Assembly: GCA_038318455.1 (NCBI GenBank)
Contig: JBBQCF010000004.1
Coordinates: forward strand, 1 to 39,797
DNA length: 39,797 nt
DNA from: UBA12068 sp038318455
GTDB taxonomy: Bacteria; Patescibacteriota; Minisyncoccia; Moranbacterales; GWC2-37-73
Direction of reading: 5' to 3'
Shown one piece after another: positions 17,216 to 25,064 of this stretch. Every line of letters starts with the position of its first letter. The first letter of the stretch is position 1. The notes under the pieces were generated by a model. That model made no database searches. It was not told the origin of the DNA and worked only from the letters and a program-made list of their open reading frames with translations. Both the position numbers and the translations under genes were made by a program.

Positions 17216-17896
17216 ATGCAGATTGTGATTTTGGCAGCAGGACGTGGAACACGCATGCGAGATTTGACTGAAAGTGTTCCAAAGCCGATGCTGGAAATTA
17301 ATGGTAAGCCTATCTTGGCTTATAAGCTGGAAGCACTTCCTAGAGAAATTGATGAAGTTATTTTTGTGATTGGATATTTGGGAAATCAAATTCAAAAATA
17401 TTTTGGAAATTATTTTGCTGGAAGAAAAATTTCCTATGTTGCGCAAGAGCAGTTGAATGGTACTGGTGGCGCAGTGATGTTGGTGAAGGATTTTGTCAAA
17501 AATGATTTCGTGGTAATGATGGGTGATGATTTGTATCTGCGAGAAGATATTGAAAAAAATATGAAAAATGACTTATCAATAGTTGCCTTGGAAATGGAAA
17601 ATCCGAAATTATTTGGCACGATATCTCTTAATGAAAATGGCGATTTGGATAAAATAGTTGAAAAATCTGATACTCCAGGGATAGTTTTTGTGAATACTGG
17701 ATTATACAAATTGAATAAGAAATTTTTTGATTATGCGCTGGTTTCTATTGGAAATGGTGAATATGGTTTGCCGCAAGCACTTGCCGTGATGGCAAAAGAT
17801 TTTTCGGTTAAAGTTGAAAAATCCATGGGATGGTTTCCGATTGGAAATCCTGATGATTTGAAAAAAGCAGAAAGTGAAATAAGTAAGTTCAACTAA
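17216..17896 (+). CDS. Sugar-1-phosphate nucleotidyltransferase
   Basis: 226 residues, a single RmlA/GlmU-type GT-A domain with no C-terminal left-handed helix. The nucleotide-binding loop ILAAGRGTRMRDLTESVPKPML is complete, with Lys in the PKPM motif. The metal Asp is in VVMMGDDLYL, and an ALEMENPKLFGTI segment contacts sugar. It would form an NDP-sugar from a sugar-1-phosphate such as the product of the phosphohexomutase encoded at 32.9-34.3 kb. The exact sugar is not determinable. It lies between leuS and yvcK. Confidence 0.9.
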   Translation: MQIVILAAGRGTRMRDLTESVPKPMLEINGKPILAYKLEALPREIDEVIFVIGYLGNQIQKYFGNYFAGRKISYVAQEQLNGTGGAVMLVKDFVKNDFVVMMGDDLYLREDIEKNMKNDLSIVALEMENPKLFGTISLNENGDLDKIVEKSDTPGIVFVNTGLYKLNKKFFDYALVSIGNGEYGLPQALAVMAKDFSVKVEKSMGWFPIGNPDDLKKAESEISKFN

Positions 17897-17898
17897 TC

Positions 17899-17976
17899 AT
17901 TTAAACATTTAAATATTTAAACAAAGAGATGCATTTTTTGTTTTCATGATTACATGTTTGTGTGATTTAATGGTTA
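17899..17976. repeat. Mirrored octamer array before yvcK
   Basis: Three ATTTAAAC-type units (17899-17922), a spacer, then four units in the opposite sense (CATGATTA, CATGTTTG, TGTGATTT, AATGGTTA; 17945-17976). The array ends against the start codon region of yvcK. Confidence 0.7.
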
Positions 17977-17977
17977 T

Positions 17978-19006
17978 ATGATGCGAAAGAGAATAGTAAC
18001 AATTGGTGGAGGAACTGGAAGCTTTACTTTACTTAGCGGGCTTAAGAAATATGCAGTGGATATTTCCGCTATTGTTTCCATGGCTGACGATGGTGGCTCA
18101 ACTGGAGTTTTGCGCGATGAATTAGGCGTGCTTCCACCGGGAGATGTGCGCCAATGTTTGGTGGCACTTAGCGATTCATCGAAAATGCTGCGCAGTTTGA
18201 TGAATTATCGCTTCGAAGAAGGTGGGCTTAAAGGTCATAATTTTGGCAATCTTTTTTTGTCAGCTCTGGAAAAAATAAATAAAAGTTTTTCCAAAGGAGT
18301 TGAAGAGGCTTCGGGAATCTTGAATGTTAAGGGCAATGTTATTCCTGTCACTGATCAGGACACAAATCTTTTTATGGAGCTCAATGATGGAAAAAAAATT
18401 TGCGGAGAAAATGAAATAAACCATAATTTTAATATTGAAAAAATAGGAATAAAAAAAAATTATTTATCACCAAGAGCCGAGGCTAATAAAAGTGCTGTTG
18501 AAAAAATTCTTGAAGCGGACATTGTAATTATTGGTCCAGGTAACCATTATTGCAGTATTGTGCCTAACTTGTTGGTAACTGGTATCGCGGAGGCTATCAG
18601 AAAAACGAAGGCAGTGGTTGTGTATAATTGCAACTTGGTTAATAAGAAAGGCCACACCGAAAAATTCACTTTAGATGAATATGTTGATTCAATAAATAAA
18701 TATATCGGAAGTGAGCGAATTGATTTTGTGACTTTTAACGTAAAAAAACCAAGCACAAAATTGATTGAAAAATATGAAAGTCAAAATGAATTATTGGTAA
18801 AATTTGAAGAGAATAAAAATTTAAAGAGAAAGTATCGAATTGTGCGAGCTAATATTCTTAGTAATAAAAAACCCAAGTATGCCAAAACTGACTCATTGGC
18901 AATTCAAAGGGCTTTTATTCGTCATGATAGTGACAAATTGGCGAAAATTTTGATGATGATTTTGGAGTTAGGCGAATATGAGGATATAATTAAGAAAATA
19001 ACATAG
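17978..19006 (+). CDS. yvcK: YvcK/CofD-family protein (gluconeogenesis factor)
   Basis: 342 residues. IGGGTGSFTLLSGL is the nucleotide-binding loop, followed by SMADDGGSTGVLRDELGVLPPGDVRQCLVALSD, the family hallmark. Later DIVIIGPGNHYCSIVPNLLV matches the second conserved block. In Bacillus subtilis the YvcK protein binds UDP-sugars and is needed for growth on gluconeogenic carbon sources and for normal envelope growth. The CofD branch transfers a lactyl phosphate to F420 precursors, but no F420 genes are seen here. It is flanked by mirrored octamer arrays on both sides. Confidence 0.92.
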   Translation: MMRKRIVTIGGGTGSFTLLSGLKKYAVDISAIVSMADDGGSTGVLRDELGVLPPGDVRQCLVALSDSSKMLRSLMNYRFEEGGLKGHNFGNLFLSALEKINKSFSKGVEEASGILNVKGNVIPVTDQDTNLFMELNDGKKICGENEINHNFNIEKIGIKKNYLSPRAEANKSAVEKILEADIVIIGPGNHYCSIVPNLLVTGIAEAIRKTKAVVVYNCNLVNKKGHTEKFTLDEYVDSINKYIGSERIDFVTFNVKKPSTKLIEKYESQNELLVKFEENKNLKRKYRIVRANILSNKKPKYAKTDSLAIQRAFIRHDSDKLAKILMMILELGEYEDIIKKIT

Positions 19007-19010
19007 GATC

Positions 19011-19112
19011 ATTTAAATATTTAAACATAAAAACACGTAAACATGCTAACGCTTGATAATTCAAGCACGGATAAATTTTTCGTTTGTATGCTTGGGTGCT
19101 TATATGTTTGGA
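19011..19112. repeat. Mirrored octamer array between yvcK and the Nramp gene
   Basis: Five units of the ATTTAAAC/ACGTAAAC type (19011-19050), a hairpin GCTTGA-TAAT-TCAAGC (19051-19066), a short spacer, then about four inverted units (TATGTTTG-like, 19081-19112). The last unit overlaps the first possible ATG of the Nramp gene. Confidence 0.7.
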
Positions 19113-20591
19113 TTAATTAATATTGTGGAACAACAAAAAGAAGAAATGAATAATATTGTTTCAGAAAAAAATACAGAAAAATTATTGACTCTTTCCGAAT
19201 TCAGAAGGGAATTGGGTATCCCTTTGGTGTTGGCCAAGAAGCTTATCATTTGGGGTGAGATTGAGGCAGTAAGAGCGCTTGATGGAACACTACGAATTGC
19301 AGCACCGGAAGTTGCTGTCGCTCGCGCTATCATTGGCACACCTTTGAATAAGGCGTATTTGTTTGTTAGGGCGCTTGGGCCAGGGCTTATTACGGGAGCA
19401 TCTGATGATGATCCAGGTGGCATCGGAACTTATTCATCAGTTGGAGCACAATTTGGCATGGCGATTCTTTGGATGGCTGCATGGCTTCTTCCTATGATGC
19501 TAGCAATTCAGGAAACTTGCGGTCGTATTGGAATAGTTACAAATAAGGGTCTAGGCGCAGTGCTTAAGCAATATTTCAAAAAAAGAACCGTAATGACAGC
19601 TGTTGTGATTTTAATAATCGCTAACGTGGTTAATATTGGAGCGGACTTAGGTGCAATGGCAGCATCATTGAATATGGTGAGTGGATTTAATTATTATTAT
19701 GGAGCTATTCTTTTCGCTTTGATTATAATTTTGTTGGAAGTTTTCGTGAAATATCATGTCTATGTGAAATTTTTAAAATGGCTTACCATTTCTCTTTTTG
19801 CTTATATTATTGCAGGTTTCGCTACCCATCCAAACTGGACGCTTATTTTAAAAAATGCATTTTTGCCACAGATTGTTTTTTCCAAGGAATATATCTTCGC
19901 TATGATCGCGATTTTTGGAACTACGATTACACCCTATCTTTTTTTCTGGCAAGCATCTGAAGAAGTAGAAGATGGCAAAATGAATCATTCACTTCGCACC
20001 AAAGATGCCTGTCATTCAAGAGTTTGCAAAATGCGAGTTGACGTAAATACTGGAATGATTTTTGCTAATGTCGTTTTCTTTTTTATTGTGCTCACGACTG
20101 CCAATGTTCTTTTTGCTAATGGAATAACTAATATTGATTCAGCTCAAGACGCAGCGCTAGCGCTTAGACCATTTGCTGGCGATTATGCTTTCTTCCTTTT
20201 TGCTCTAGGAATTATCGGCACTGGTCTTTTGGCTGTACCGATATTGGCAGGGAGCGGAGCGTATGCTCTTAGTGAACTTATGGGATGGAGAAGTGGATTG
20301 GAAGAAAATTTTTCCAGAGCTAAAGGTTTTTATTTAGTGATAATCTTTTCTATTTTTATAGGCTTAGCTTTTAATTTTCTCGGTATCAATCCTATCGTGG
20401 CACTGTATTGGTCAGCTTTTCTTAACGGAATAATTGCGTTGCCTCTACTGGCAATAATAATGAAAATAGGACAGGATAAAAAAATAATGGGGAAAGAAAC
20501 GAGTCCTCTTTGGGTTATAATTTCTGGTTGGTTTTCTGTGGGAGCTATGTTTATTGCTGTTTTGGCTATGATAGTTTTACAATTTATTTAA
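19104..20591 (+). CDS. Nramp-like divalent metal transporter with N-terminal HTH-like domain
   Basis: About 495 residues from ATG 19104. An ATG at 19146 and a TTG at 19053 are alternatives; the upstream DNA is repeat. The membrane part has 10-11 helices of the SLC11 fold. Helix 1 reads GLITGASDDDPGGIGTYSS, so the usual DPGN is DPGG. Helix 6 reads TTITPYLFFWQASEEV, so the usual MPH(N) lacks its Met and His. These changes are in the metal site and suggest a substrate other than Mn2+/Fe2+; Mg2+ is possible, as in divergent SLC11 relatives. Before the first helix, LLTLSEFRRELGIPLVLAKK...IEAVRALDGTLRIAAPEV resembles an excisionase/MerR-type helix-turn-helix, unusual for a transporter. Confidence 0.88.
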   Translation: MFGLINIVEQQKEEMNNIVSEKNTEKLLTLSEFRRELGIPLVLAKKLIIWGEIEAVRALDGTLRIAAPEVAVARAIIGTPLNKAYLFVRALGPGLITGASDDDPGGIGTYSSVGAQFGMAILWMAAWLLPMMLAIQETCGRIGIVTNKGLGAVLKQYFKKRTVMTAVVILIIANVVNIGADLGAMAASLNMVSGFNYYYGAILFALIIILLEVFVKYHVYVKFLKWLTISLFAYIIAGFATHPNWTLILKNAFLPQIVFSKEYIFAMIAIFGTTITPYLFFWQASEEVEDGKMNHSLRTKDACHSRVCKMRVDVNTGMIFANVVFFFIVLTTANVLFANGITNIDSAQDAALALRPFAGDYAFFLFALGIIGTGLLAVPILAGSGAYALSELMGWRSGLEENFSRAKGFYLVIIFSIFIGLAFNFLGINPIVALYWSAFLNGIIALPLLAIIMKIGQDKKIMGKETSPLWVIISGWFSVGAMFIAVLAMIVLQFI

Positions 20592-20598
20592 AAAAATT

Positions 20599-21135
20599 AT
20601 GCACGAATTTGAGAAAAAAATTGTTATCTATTTTAATCAGCTTGGAGGAAAGAGGCTTGATATTTTTTTTGGTTTTGTGAATTCAATCAGGTTCCTATCT
20701 TTTTTTTGGGCAATAATGGTTATCTTGGCAATAATGAAACATCCTGAAATTACCAGTCCTTTTCTTAAAGTTATAGTTATAGTAGCTGCATTACATTTTA
20801 TTATCACAGAGGGAATTATCAAGCATTTACTGATACATATTATCGCAAAAAGAAAGCGTCCATATATTGCATATCCTGATTTAATAAAACCTATCGGCAG
20901 GAAATTCAGTGATTCTTCTTTTCCATCAAGTCATATGGCAACGACAGTGGCAATGTTTTTTGTGATAACAACCTTTTATCCATCTTTGATTTTTGCAGCT
21001 GCGGTAATCATTATTGGCATGGCTTTCTCTCGCTTATATAATGGAATGCATTATCCTAGCGATATTTTGGCTGGAATTATTTTGGGATTTTGTTATGGTT
21101 ACATTGCTTTGAACATATTGAAATTTTTAAGTTAA
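20599..21135 (+). CDS. PAP2-family membrane phosphatase
   Basis: 178 residues, about five to six hydrophobic helices. The three PAP2 motifs are present: KRKRPY (C1, KxxxxxxRP type), SSFPSSHMAT (C2, PSxH) and SRLYNGMHYPSDILAG (C3, SRxxxxxHxxxD). Such enzymes remove phosphate from undecaprenyl pyrophosphate, phosphatidic acid or related lipids at the membrane. It starts 7 nt after the Nramp gene and precedes a HAD gene by 7 nt, so the three are one operon. A second PAP2 protein is encoded at 27.5 kb. Confidence 0.9.
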   Translation: MHEFEKKIVIYFNQLGGKRLDIFFGFVNSIRFLSFFWAIMVILAIMKHPEITSPFLKVIVIVAALHFIITEGIIKHLLIHIIAKRKRPYIAYPDLIKPIGRKFSDSSFPSSHMATTVAMFFVITTFYPSLIFAAAVIIIGMAFSRLYNGMHYPSDILAGIILGFCYGYIALNILKFLS

Positions 21136-21142
21136 AAAAGTC

Positions 21143-21784
21143 ATGAAGGTATTTATTGATTTTGATGATGTTATTTTTAATACTAAAGAATTCGTGGCAG
21201 ATCTTCGAATTTTTTTTGCTGATAATGGAATAAATGAAGAAATGTTTCAAAAACATTATTATACTACCGATAAAAAAGATGGAATAAAATTATTTGATCC
21301 TTGGGCTATGTTTGATCGAATTGAAAAAAATGAATCGTTGAACATGAAAAAAGTGCGTGAGAATTTTATGTTGCATATTAGCAATCTTTCTGGTTTTGTT
21401 TTTGAGGATGTTTTTGAATTTTTGAAATTTGTTGGCAAAGAAAATGTATATCTTGTTTCTTTTGGTTTGCCAGTATTTCAAAATGAAAAAATTGTATCTT
21501 GTGGTGTTAGTGAGCTGGTAAACGGTTGTATTGTAACAAAAGATTTGAAATCAGAAGCTATTAATAGCGTAATGAGAGAGATGAAGGTAGATTTTAATGA
21601 AGAAATATTTTTTATTGATGACCGTATTGAGCAAGTAGAGGAAATAAAAAAAACCTTACCCAAGATGCACACTTTTTTGCTCTGTCGTAAGGAGGGAAGA
21701 TATTGCGACGAGAAAAATAAATTTTGCGATTGGGAAATACATAACTTGAAAGAAGCTGAAAAAATAATAAAAGAATTTATTTGA
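21143..21784 (+). CDS. HAD-superfamily hydrolase-like protein
   Basis: 213 residues. The N-terminus MKVFIDFDDVIFNTKEF carries the DxD nucleophile pair (Asp6, Asp8) and EIFFIDDRIEQVEEIKKTLP carries the acidic motif IV. A cap-like insertion lies between. Motif III Lys is plausibly in VTKDLKSE. It is likely a small-molecule phosphatase; the substrate is unknown. Tightly linked to the preceding PAP2 gene and 29 nt ahead of rlmN. Confidence 0.75.
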   Translation: MKVFIDFDDVIFNTKEFVADLRIFFADNGINEEMFQKHYYTTDKKDGIKLFDPWAMFDRIEKNESLNMKKVRENFMLHISNLSGFVFEDVFEFLKFVGKENVYLVSFGLPVFQNEKIVSCGVSELVNGCIVTKDLKSEAINSVMREMKVDFNEEIFFIDDRIEQVEEIKKTLPKMHTFLLCRKEGRYCDEKNKFCDWEIHNLKEAEKIIKEFI

Positions 21785-21813
21785 GCATAGCTCATTTTAA
21801 TTTTTACTACTGA

Positions 21814-22887
21814 ATGAATATTGAAAAACTTGGTCAATTTTTGCAAGATAATAATTTGCCGAAATTTCGCTTGGGGCAGATCCAAAAAGCTATTTTTGCT
21901 GATAGTGTGAGTTCGTTTGCTGAAATTACAACTCTTTCCAAGGATTTGCGTGAAAAAATGGAAAACCAGTTGCAGCTTCTTTCCTTCAAGGTTGAAAAAG
22001 TTTTGATTGCCAAAGACGGGCCTGCCCGCAATGCTACGCATAGCGTTGCAGGCGGGCAATCTATCAAGGCGCTTTTGAAATTGAGCGATGGTGAATTGAT
22101 TGAAACAGTCCTCATTTCTCCAAAACCAGGAACCTGGTCGGCTTGTATTTCTTGCCAAGTGGGTTGTGCGATGGGATGCAAATTTTGCGCGACTGGAAAA
22201 ATTGGATTCAAACGAGATTTGACCGCAGAAGAAATCACTGATCAAGTTTTGTTTTGGCGGCAGTATTTGAAAAAAAATAATCAGACAACTAATGGAGAAG
22301 GGAATTTTTCCAATATTGTTTATATGGGAATGGGTGAACCATTTTTGAATTGGAAAGAAGTTAGCGAGAGTATTAAGAATCTGATTGATGAAAAACTTTT
22401 TGGTTTTGGTTCGCGCTCACTGTCTGTTTCTACTTCTGGAATAGTGGAAGGAATTGAAAAATTGGCAAATGAATTTCCACAAGTAAATTTGGCCATCTCT
22501 CTTCATTTCGCTGATGACAAAAAACGTGATCACTACATGCCAGTGAATAAAAGAGATAATTTAGAATCACTGAAAAATTCGCTTAAAAAATATTTCACCA
22601 TTACTAATCGAAAAGTATTTTTGGAATATATAATGCTGGACGGAATTAATGACACTGCGCTGGATGCAAAACTTCTTTCTGACTTTATTTATTCAGTTGG
22701 AAACACACATTTATTGCATATGAATTTGATTCGATATAATGCTACTAGCGATGATTTAAAACCTTCTTCAAAAACTCGTACGCAAATTTTCAAGCAAGAA
22801 CTAGAAAAGCATGGAGTTAATGCCACCATCAGAAAAAGTCTTGGTGAAGAAATTAAAGCTGCTTGTGGACAATTGGCAGGGGAGTGA
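21814..22887 (+). CDS. rlmN: 23S rRNA/tRNA adenine-C2 methyltransferase RlmN, with an in-frame palindrome insertion
   Basis: 357 residues. The radical-SAM cluster motif is CAMGCKFC in SCQVGCAMGCKFCATGKIGF. Further RlmN marks are YMGMGEPFLNW, SVSTSGIVEGIEKLA, LAISLHFADD and the C-terminal TIRKSLGEEIKAACGQL, holding the methyl-carrier Cys. The enzyme methylates A2503 of 23S rRNA and A37 of some tRNAs. Relative to the usual KDGTxKxLxKLxDG, residues ~70-83 (PARNATHSVAGGQS) are extra and are encoded by a GC-rich hairpin at 22023-22058, so the gene has taken up a palindromic element without losing its frame. The rest of the core looks intact. Confidence 0.93.
   Translation: MNIEKLGQFLQDNNLPKFRLGQIQKAIFADSVSSFAEITTLSKDLREKMENQLQLLSFKVEKVLIAKDGPARNATHSVAGGQSIKALLKLSDGELIETVLISPKPGTWSACISCQVGCAMGCKFCATGKIGFKRDLTAEEITDQVLFWRQYLKKNNQTTNGEGNFSNIVYMGMGEPFLNWKEVSESIKNLIDEKLFGFGSRSLSVSTSGIVEGIEKLANEFPQVNLAISLHFADDKKRDHYMPVNKRDNLESLKNSLKKYFTITNRKVFLEYIMLDGINDTALDAKLLSDFIYSVGNTHLLHMNLIRYNATSDDLKPSSKTRTQIFKQELEKHGVNATIRKSLGEEIKAACGQLAGE
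22023..22058. repeat. GC-rich palindromic element inside rlmN
   Basis: TGCCCGC (22023-22029) pairs with GCGGGCA (22052-22058). AATGCTA (22030-22036) pairs with TAGCGTT (22041-22047) with one wobble, the loop is CGCA, and GCAG (22048-22051) is a bulge. It lies in a 64%-GC patch inside an AT-rich gene and adds about 14 codons in frame. Confidence 0.75.
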
Positions 22888-22908
22888 TAAAAATATTTTA
22901 GTAAAAAT

Positions 22909-22945
22909 AAAAAACGGAACGCAGATTTCTGCTGTTCCGTTTTTT
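22909..22945. terminator. Bidirectional terminator between rlmN and the small minus-strand gene
   Basis: AAAACGGAAC (22911-22920) pairs with GTTCCGTTTT (22934-22943), with an inner GCAGA/TCTGC stem. A tracts on one side and T tracts on the other let it act on both strands. The same AAAACGGAAC arm is used in the terminator at 32801-32830. Confidence 0.88.
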
Positions 22946-22947
22946 CT

Positions 22948-23181
22948 TTAGTGTTTTTTTGCTTCCTTGCGGGCTTCCTCAAAGGCATGCACGCGATAAT
23001 CCCTGCTGGTTGCGGAGAACCTGTGCCAGGGAGCCATGGGCTTGTGGCTTGCTAGTGGCAAATGGATATTTTGTTGTTTTTTGCATAGCATTGTCCTGAT
23101 ACCAATAAATGCAAAAGCCAGTGGTAATGTGCCTGGACAAAACAGTGCAAAAATCATCCCTGCTAATTTTATGCTTCTCAT
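22948..23181 (-). CDS. Small membrane-anchored protein of unknown function
   Basis: 77 residues. Starts at 23181 with a strong Shine-Dalgarno (AAGGAGG, 6-7 nt before the ATG), rare in this window, and lies under a near-consensus promoter (23248-23276). Residues ~4-32 (IKLAGMIFALFCPGTLPLAFAFIGI...) are hydrophobic; the rest is polar, with His, Arg and Lys and a highly charged end (EEARKEAKKH). GC content is visibly higher than in the neighbours. No family is recognised. Promoter, ribosome site and terminator make it a real gene despite its size. Confidence 0.65.
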   Translation of the reverse strand: MRSIKLAGMIFALFCPGTLPLAFAFIGIRTMLCKKQQNIHLPLASHKPMAPWHRFSATSRDYRVHAFEEARKEAKKH

Positions 23182-23247
23182 TCTTCCTCCTTTTTACTCT
23201 ATGGGATGGCCTTAATAAGGCATAATACACTGAAGAGAACACTTTAT

Positions 23248-23276
23248 ATAGTAACAAAAAAAGCTTCACTTGTCAA
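23248..23276 (-). promoter_or_regulatory. Near-consensus promoter for the 77-residue protein gene
   Basis: On the minus strand TTGACA (23276-23271) and TACTAT (23253-23248) are 17 nt apart. It sits just beyond the 3' end of elp3 and reads toward the small gene. Confidence 0.8.
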
Positions 23277-23279
23277 TAG

Positions 23280-24944
23280 CTAAATACTTTTTATCATATA
23301 AGTATCTTTTAGTCTATAGCCATTTTTTCGATAATAATTGCGCACGCCGACTCCTGAAATTACTACAATTTTCTTAAGACCAAATTCTTCTTTGGCGATT
23401 CTTTCAGCTTCAAGCAGAAGTCTCTTTCCAAGCCCAATATGTTGAGGACCTTCCGGAAGCGCTTCGCATAGTGATGCGGGCAGGGAAGCTGGATTTTCCT
23501 TTGTGATTTTTTTTAGTTTTCCATAAGTATGAACTTCGCGAATGAGCGCAGCATTTTTTAGAGCTGGGATAATTTCAAGCAATGGAGGTTCAACCTCCAT
23601 AATGGAGGTTGAACCTCCATTGGGAATTCGCAGACGCAAAAGTGCAAAAAGTTTTTTCTTGTCTGGCGAAACATATTGTAGAAATATTTCTTGTCCTTCA
23701 GATGCTTGATAATTAATGCGATCTAACACAATTTCTTCTTTGATAGAGTAACCCTCACGAACCTCGCGGCAACGAATGCAAGGGCAATGGGACTGTGGAA
23801 TAATTATTTGGCGCAAGTTGGAAATAGTTGGTCCAGCAATAATAGAAGAAGTTGGCACATCGCGTACGAGTCTGGCAATGCGCACATAGGGAGTGATGAC
23901 TTCATTTTTAATTTTTAAAACTAATGTTTCAAATGTTTTATTGCTAAGTGGTTTGTAATTTCCTTTTTTCCAAATATCATAAAGCAGGCTGTCGCGAAGT
24001 ACAACGGTAGGATATATTTTGAGCATATCAGGCTGAAAATCAGGATTGTTAAATAACTCCTTAAACATCTTGAAATCGCGCGCGGGGGTTGACCCTGGAA
24101 GTCCAGGCATCATATGAAAATTTATCTTGAAACCAGCATTTTTGAGTAGTTTGGTGGCGCGAACTGTTTCACTGATAAGATGACCGCGCTGGTTAAATTC
24201 AAGCACGTCATCATAAAGACTCTGCACTCCAAGTTCAACTCTGGTGCAGCCAAGATTTCTGAAATTTAAAATTTCTGCTTCGTCTATATAGTCAGGGCGT
24301 GTTTCAAGAGTTAAGCCTATAATTCTATGTTTAGTACGTTCATTTTTCTTTTGTTCTGCTAAAAGTAATTTTGGAATTTCTGATGACTGATGACTGATGA
24401 TTTGCGGCTTTCTTCCATAATCATTGCAGGCCTTAAAACATCGATAAATAAACTTCTTCTGGTAGCTCTTGGGAAAATAACTAAATGTCCCACCCATCAC
24501 AATGAGTTCAATCTTGTCTGTTTGGTGGCCATTGAGTTCCAGTGATCGCAGGCGACTTTGCACTTGGCGATAGGGGTCAAATTGTGAATCAATAGCTCGC
24601 ATCACAGCTGGTTCATTGGAAAGATAACTTTTAGGCATATCTTTTTCAGAGGGACAATAGATGCATTTTCCAGGGCATGTTGAAGGCTTGGTCAGGACTG
24701 CCACCACGGCCACGCCTGATTGCGTGCGGATAGCTCGGCTCAAAAGTATTTTTTCAAAAGCAAGAGATTTTTTGATTTTTCTTTTCTCAATAAGTTGATT
24801 ATATCTGTCACGCAAATTGGCATTGGTCGGCATGGGCACGCCAAATCTCTTACAAAGACTTTTTTTGAGTTTACTAAAGTCACTTCCATTTTCAGAAAGC
24901 TCTTCAATTGCGGATATTATAAAATTGTCGTAATTTTTATCCAT
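23280..24944 (-). CDS. elp3: Elp3-like tRNA uridine-34 acetyltransferase/radical SAM protein with palindrome insertion
   Basis: 554 residues. The radical-SAM motif is Cys90-x3-Cys94-x2-Cys97 (CPGKCIYC), followed by the Elp3 blocks IELIVMGGTFSYFP, LTLETRPDYIDEAE and LGVQSLYDDVLEFNQRGH. A C-terminal GNAT domain (about 460-554) contains LIREVHTYG and QHIGLGKRLLLEAERIA. Stand-alone Elp3 forms cm5U at the tRNA wobble base. Residues 443-454 (GGSTSIMEVEPP) are encoded by a palindromic element (23581-23621) between LRLRIP and the GNAT strand. Residues ~182-188 come from a 3x7-nt repeat, and a further palindrome-rich stretch (23450-23480) encodes an extra PASLPASLCEALPEG loop before QHIGLG. Convergent with rlmN. 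Confidence 0.92.
   Translation of the reverse strand: MDKNYDNFIISAIEELSENGSDFSKLKKSLCKRFGVPMPTNANLRDRYNQLIEKRKIKKSLAFEKILLSRAIRTQSGVAVVAVLTKPSTCPGKCIYCPSEKDMPKSYLSNEPAVMRAIDSQFDPYRQVQSRLRSLELNGHQTDKIELIVMGGTFSYFPKSYQKKFIYRCFKACNDYGRKPQIISHQSSEIPKLLLAEQKKNERTKHRIIGLTLETRPDYIDEAEILNFRNLGCTRVELGVQSLYDDVLEFNQRGHLISETVRATKLLKNAGFKINFHMMPGLPGSTPARDFKMFKELFNNPDFQPDMLKIYPTVVLRDSLLYDIWKKGNYKPLSNKTFETLVLKIKNEVITPYVRIARLVRDVPTSSIIAGPTISNLRQIIIPQSHCPCIRCREVREGYSIKEEIVLDRINYQASEGQEIFLQYVSPDKKKLFALLRLRIPNGGSTSIMEVEPPLLEIIPALKNAALIREVHTYGKLKKITKENPASLPASLCEALPEGPQHIGLGKRLLLEAERIAKEEFGLKKIVVISGVGVRNYYRKNGYRLKDTYMIKSI
23581..23621. repeat. Palindromic element copy A, inside elp3
   Basis: A 41-nt perfect palindrome about the central base 23601. 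Each arm is itself a 15-nt palindrome: GGAGGTT-C-AACCTCC (23584-23598) and GGAGGTT-G-AACCTCC (23604-23618). Read on the elp3 strand it encodes GGSTSIMEVEPP. Confidence 0.92.
24381..24401. repeat. 7-nt tandem repeat, 3 units, inside elp3
   Basis: TGATGAC, TGATGAC, TGATGAT. A 3x7 array adds 21 nt and so keeps the frame; it encodes about ISHQSSE in a loop between Elp3 core blocks. Confidence 0.7.
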
Positions 24945-24992
24945 CCATATAGCCTAAAGGATTAAACTACATCATGCAAGGCTTCTTGGAAA

Positions 24993-25039
24993 CTTCGTGG
25001 AGGTTCAACCACCATAATGGAGGTTGACACTCCACGAAG
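24993..25039. repeat. Palindromic element copy B, intergenic, degenerate
   Basis: CTTCGTGGAG (24993-25002) pairs with CTCCACGAAG (25030-25039). Inside are the two 15-nt units with one and two substitutions. It lies between the divergent elp3 and secreted-protein genes, 26 nt before the -35 of the latter. Confidence 0.85.
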
Positions 25040-25064
25040 CACTTATTTTCACGAATTTCAAAAT

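Noticed and set aside
22979..23269. 96-codon minus-strand frame overlapping the 77-residue gene
   Set aside because: Its start lies upstream of the -10 element of the strong promoter and has no ribosome site. The overlapping frame beginning at 23181 has promoter, Shine-Dalgarno and terminator.
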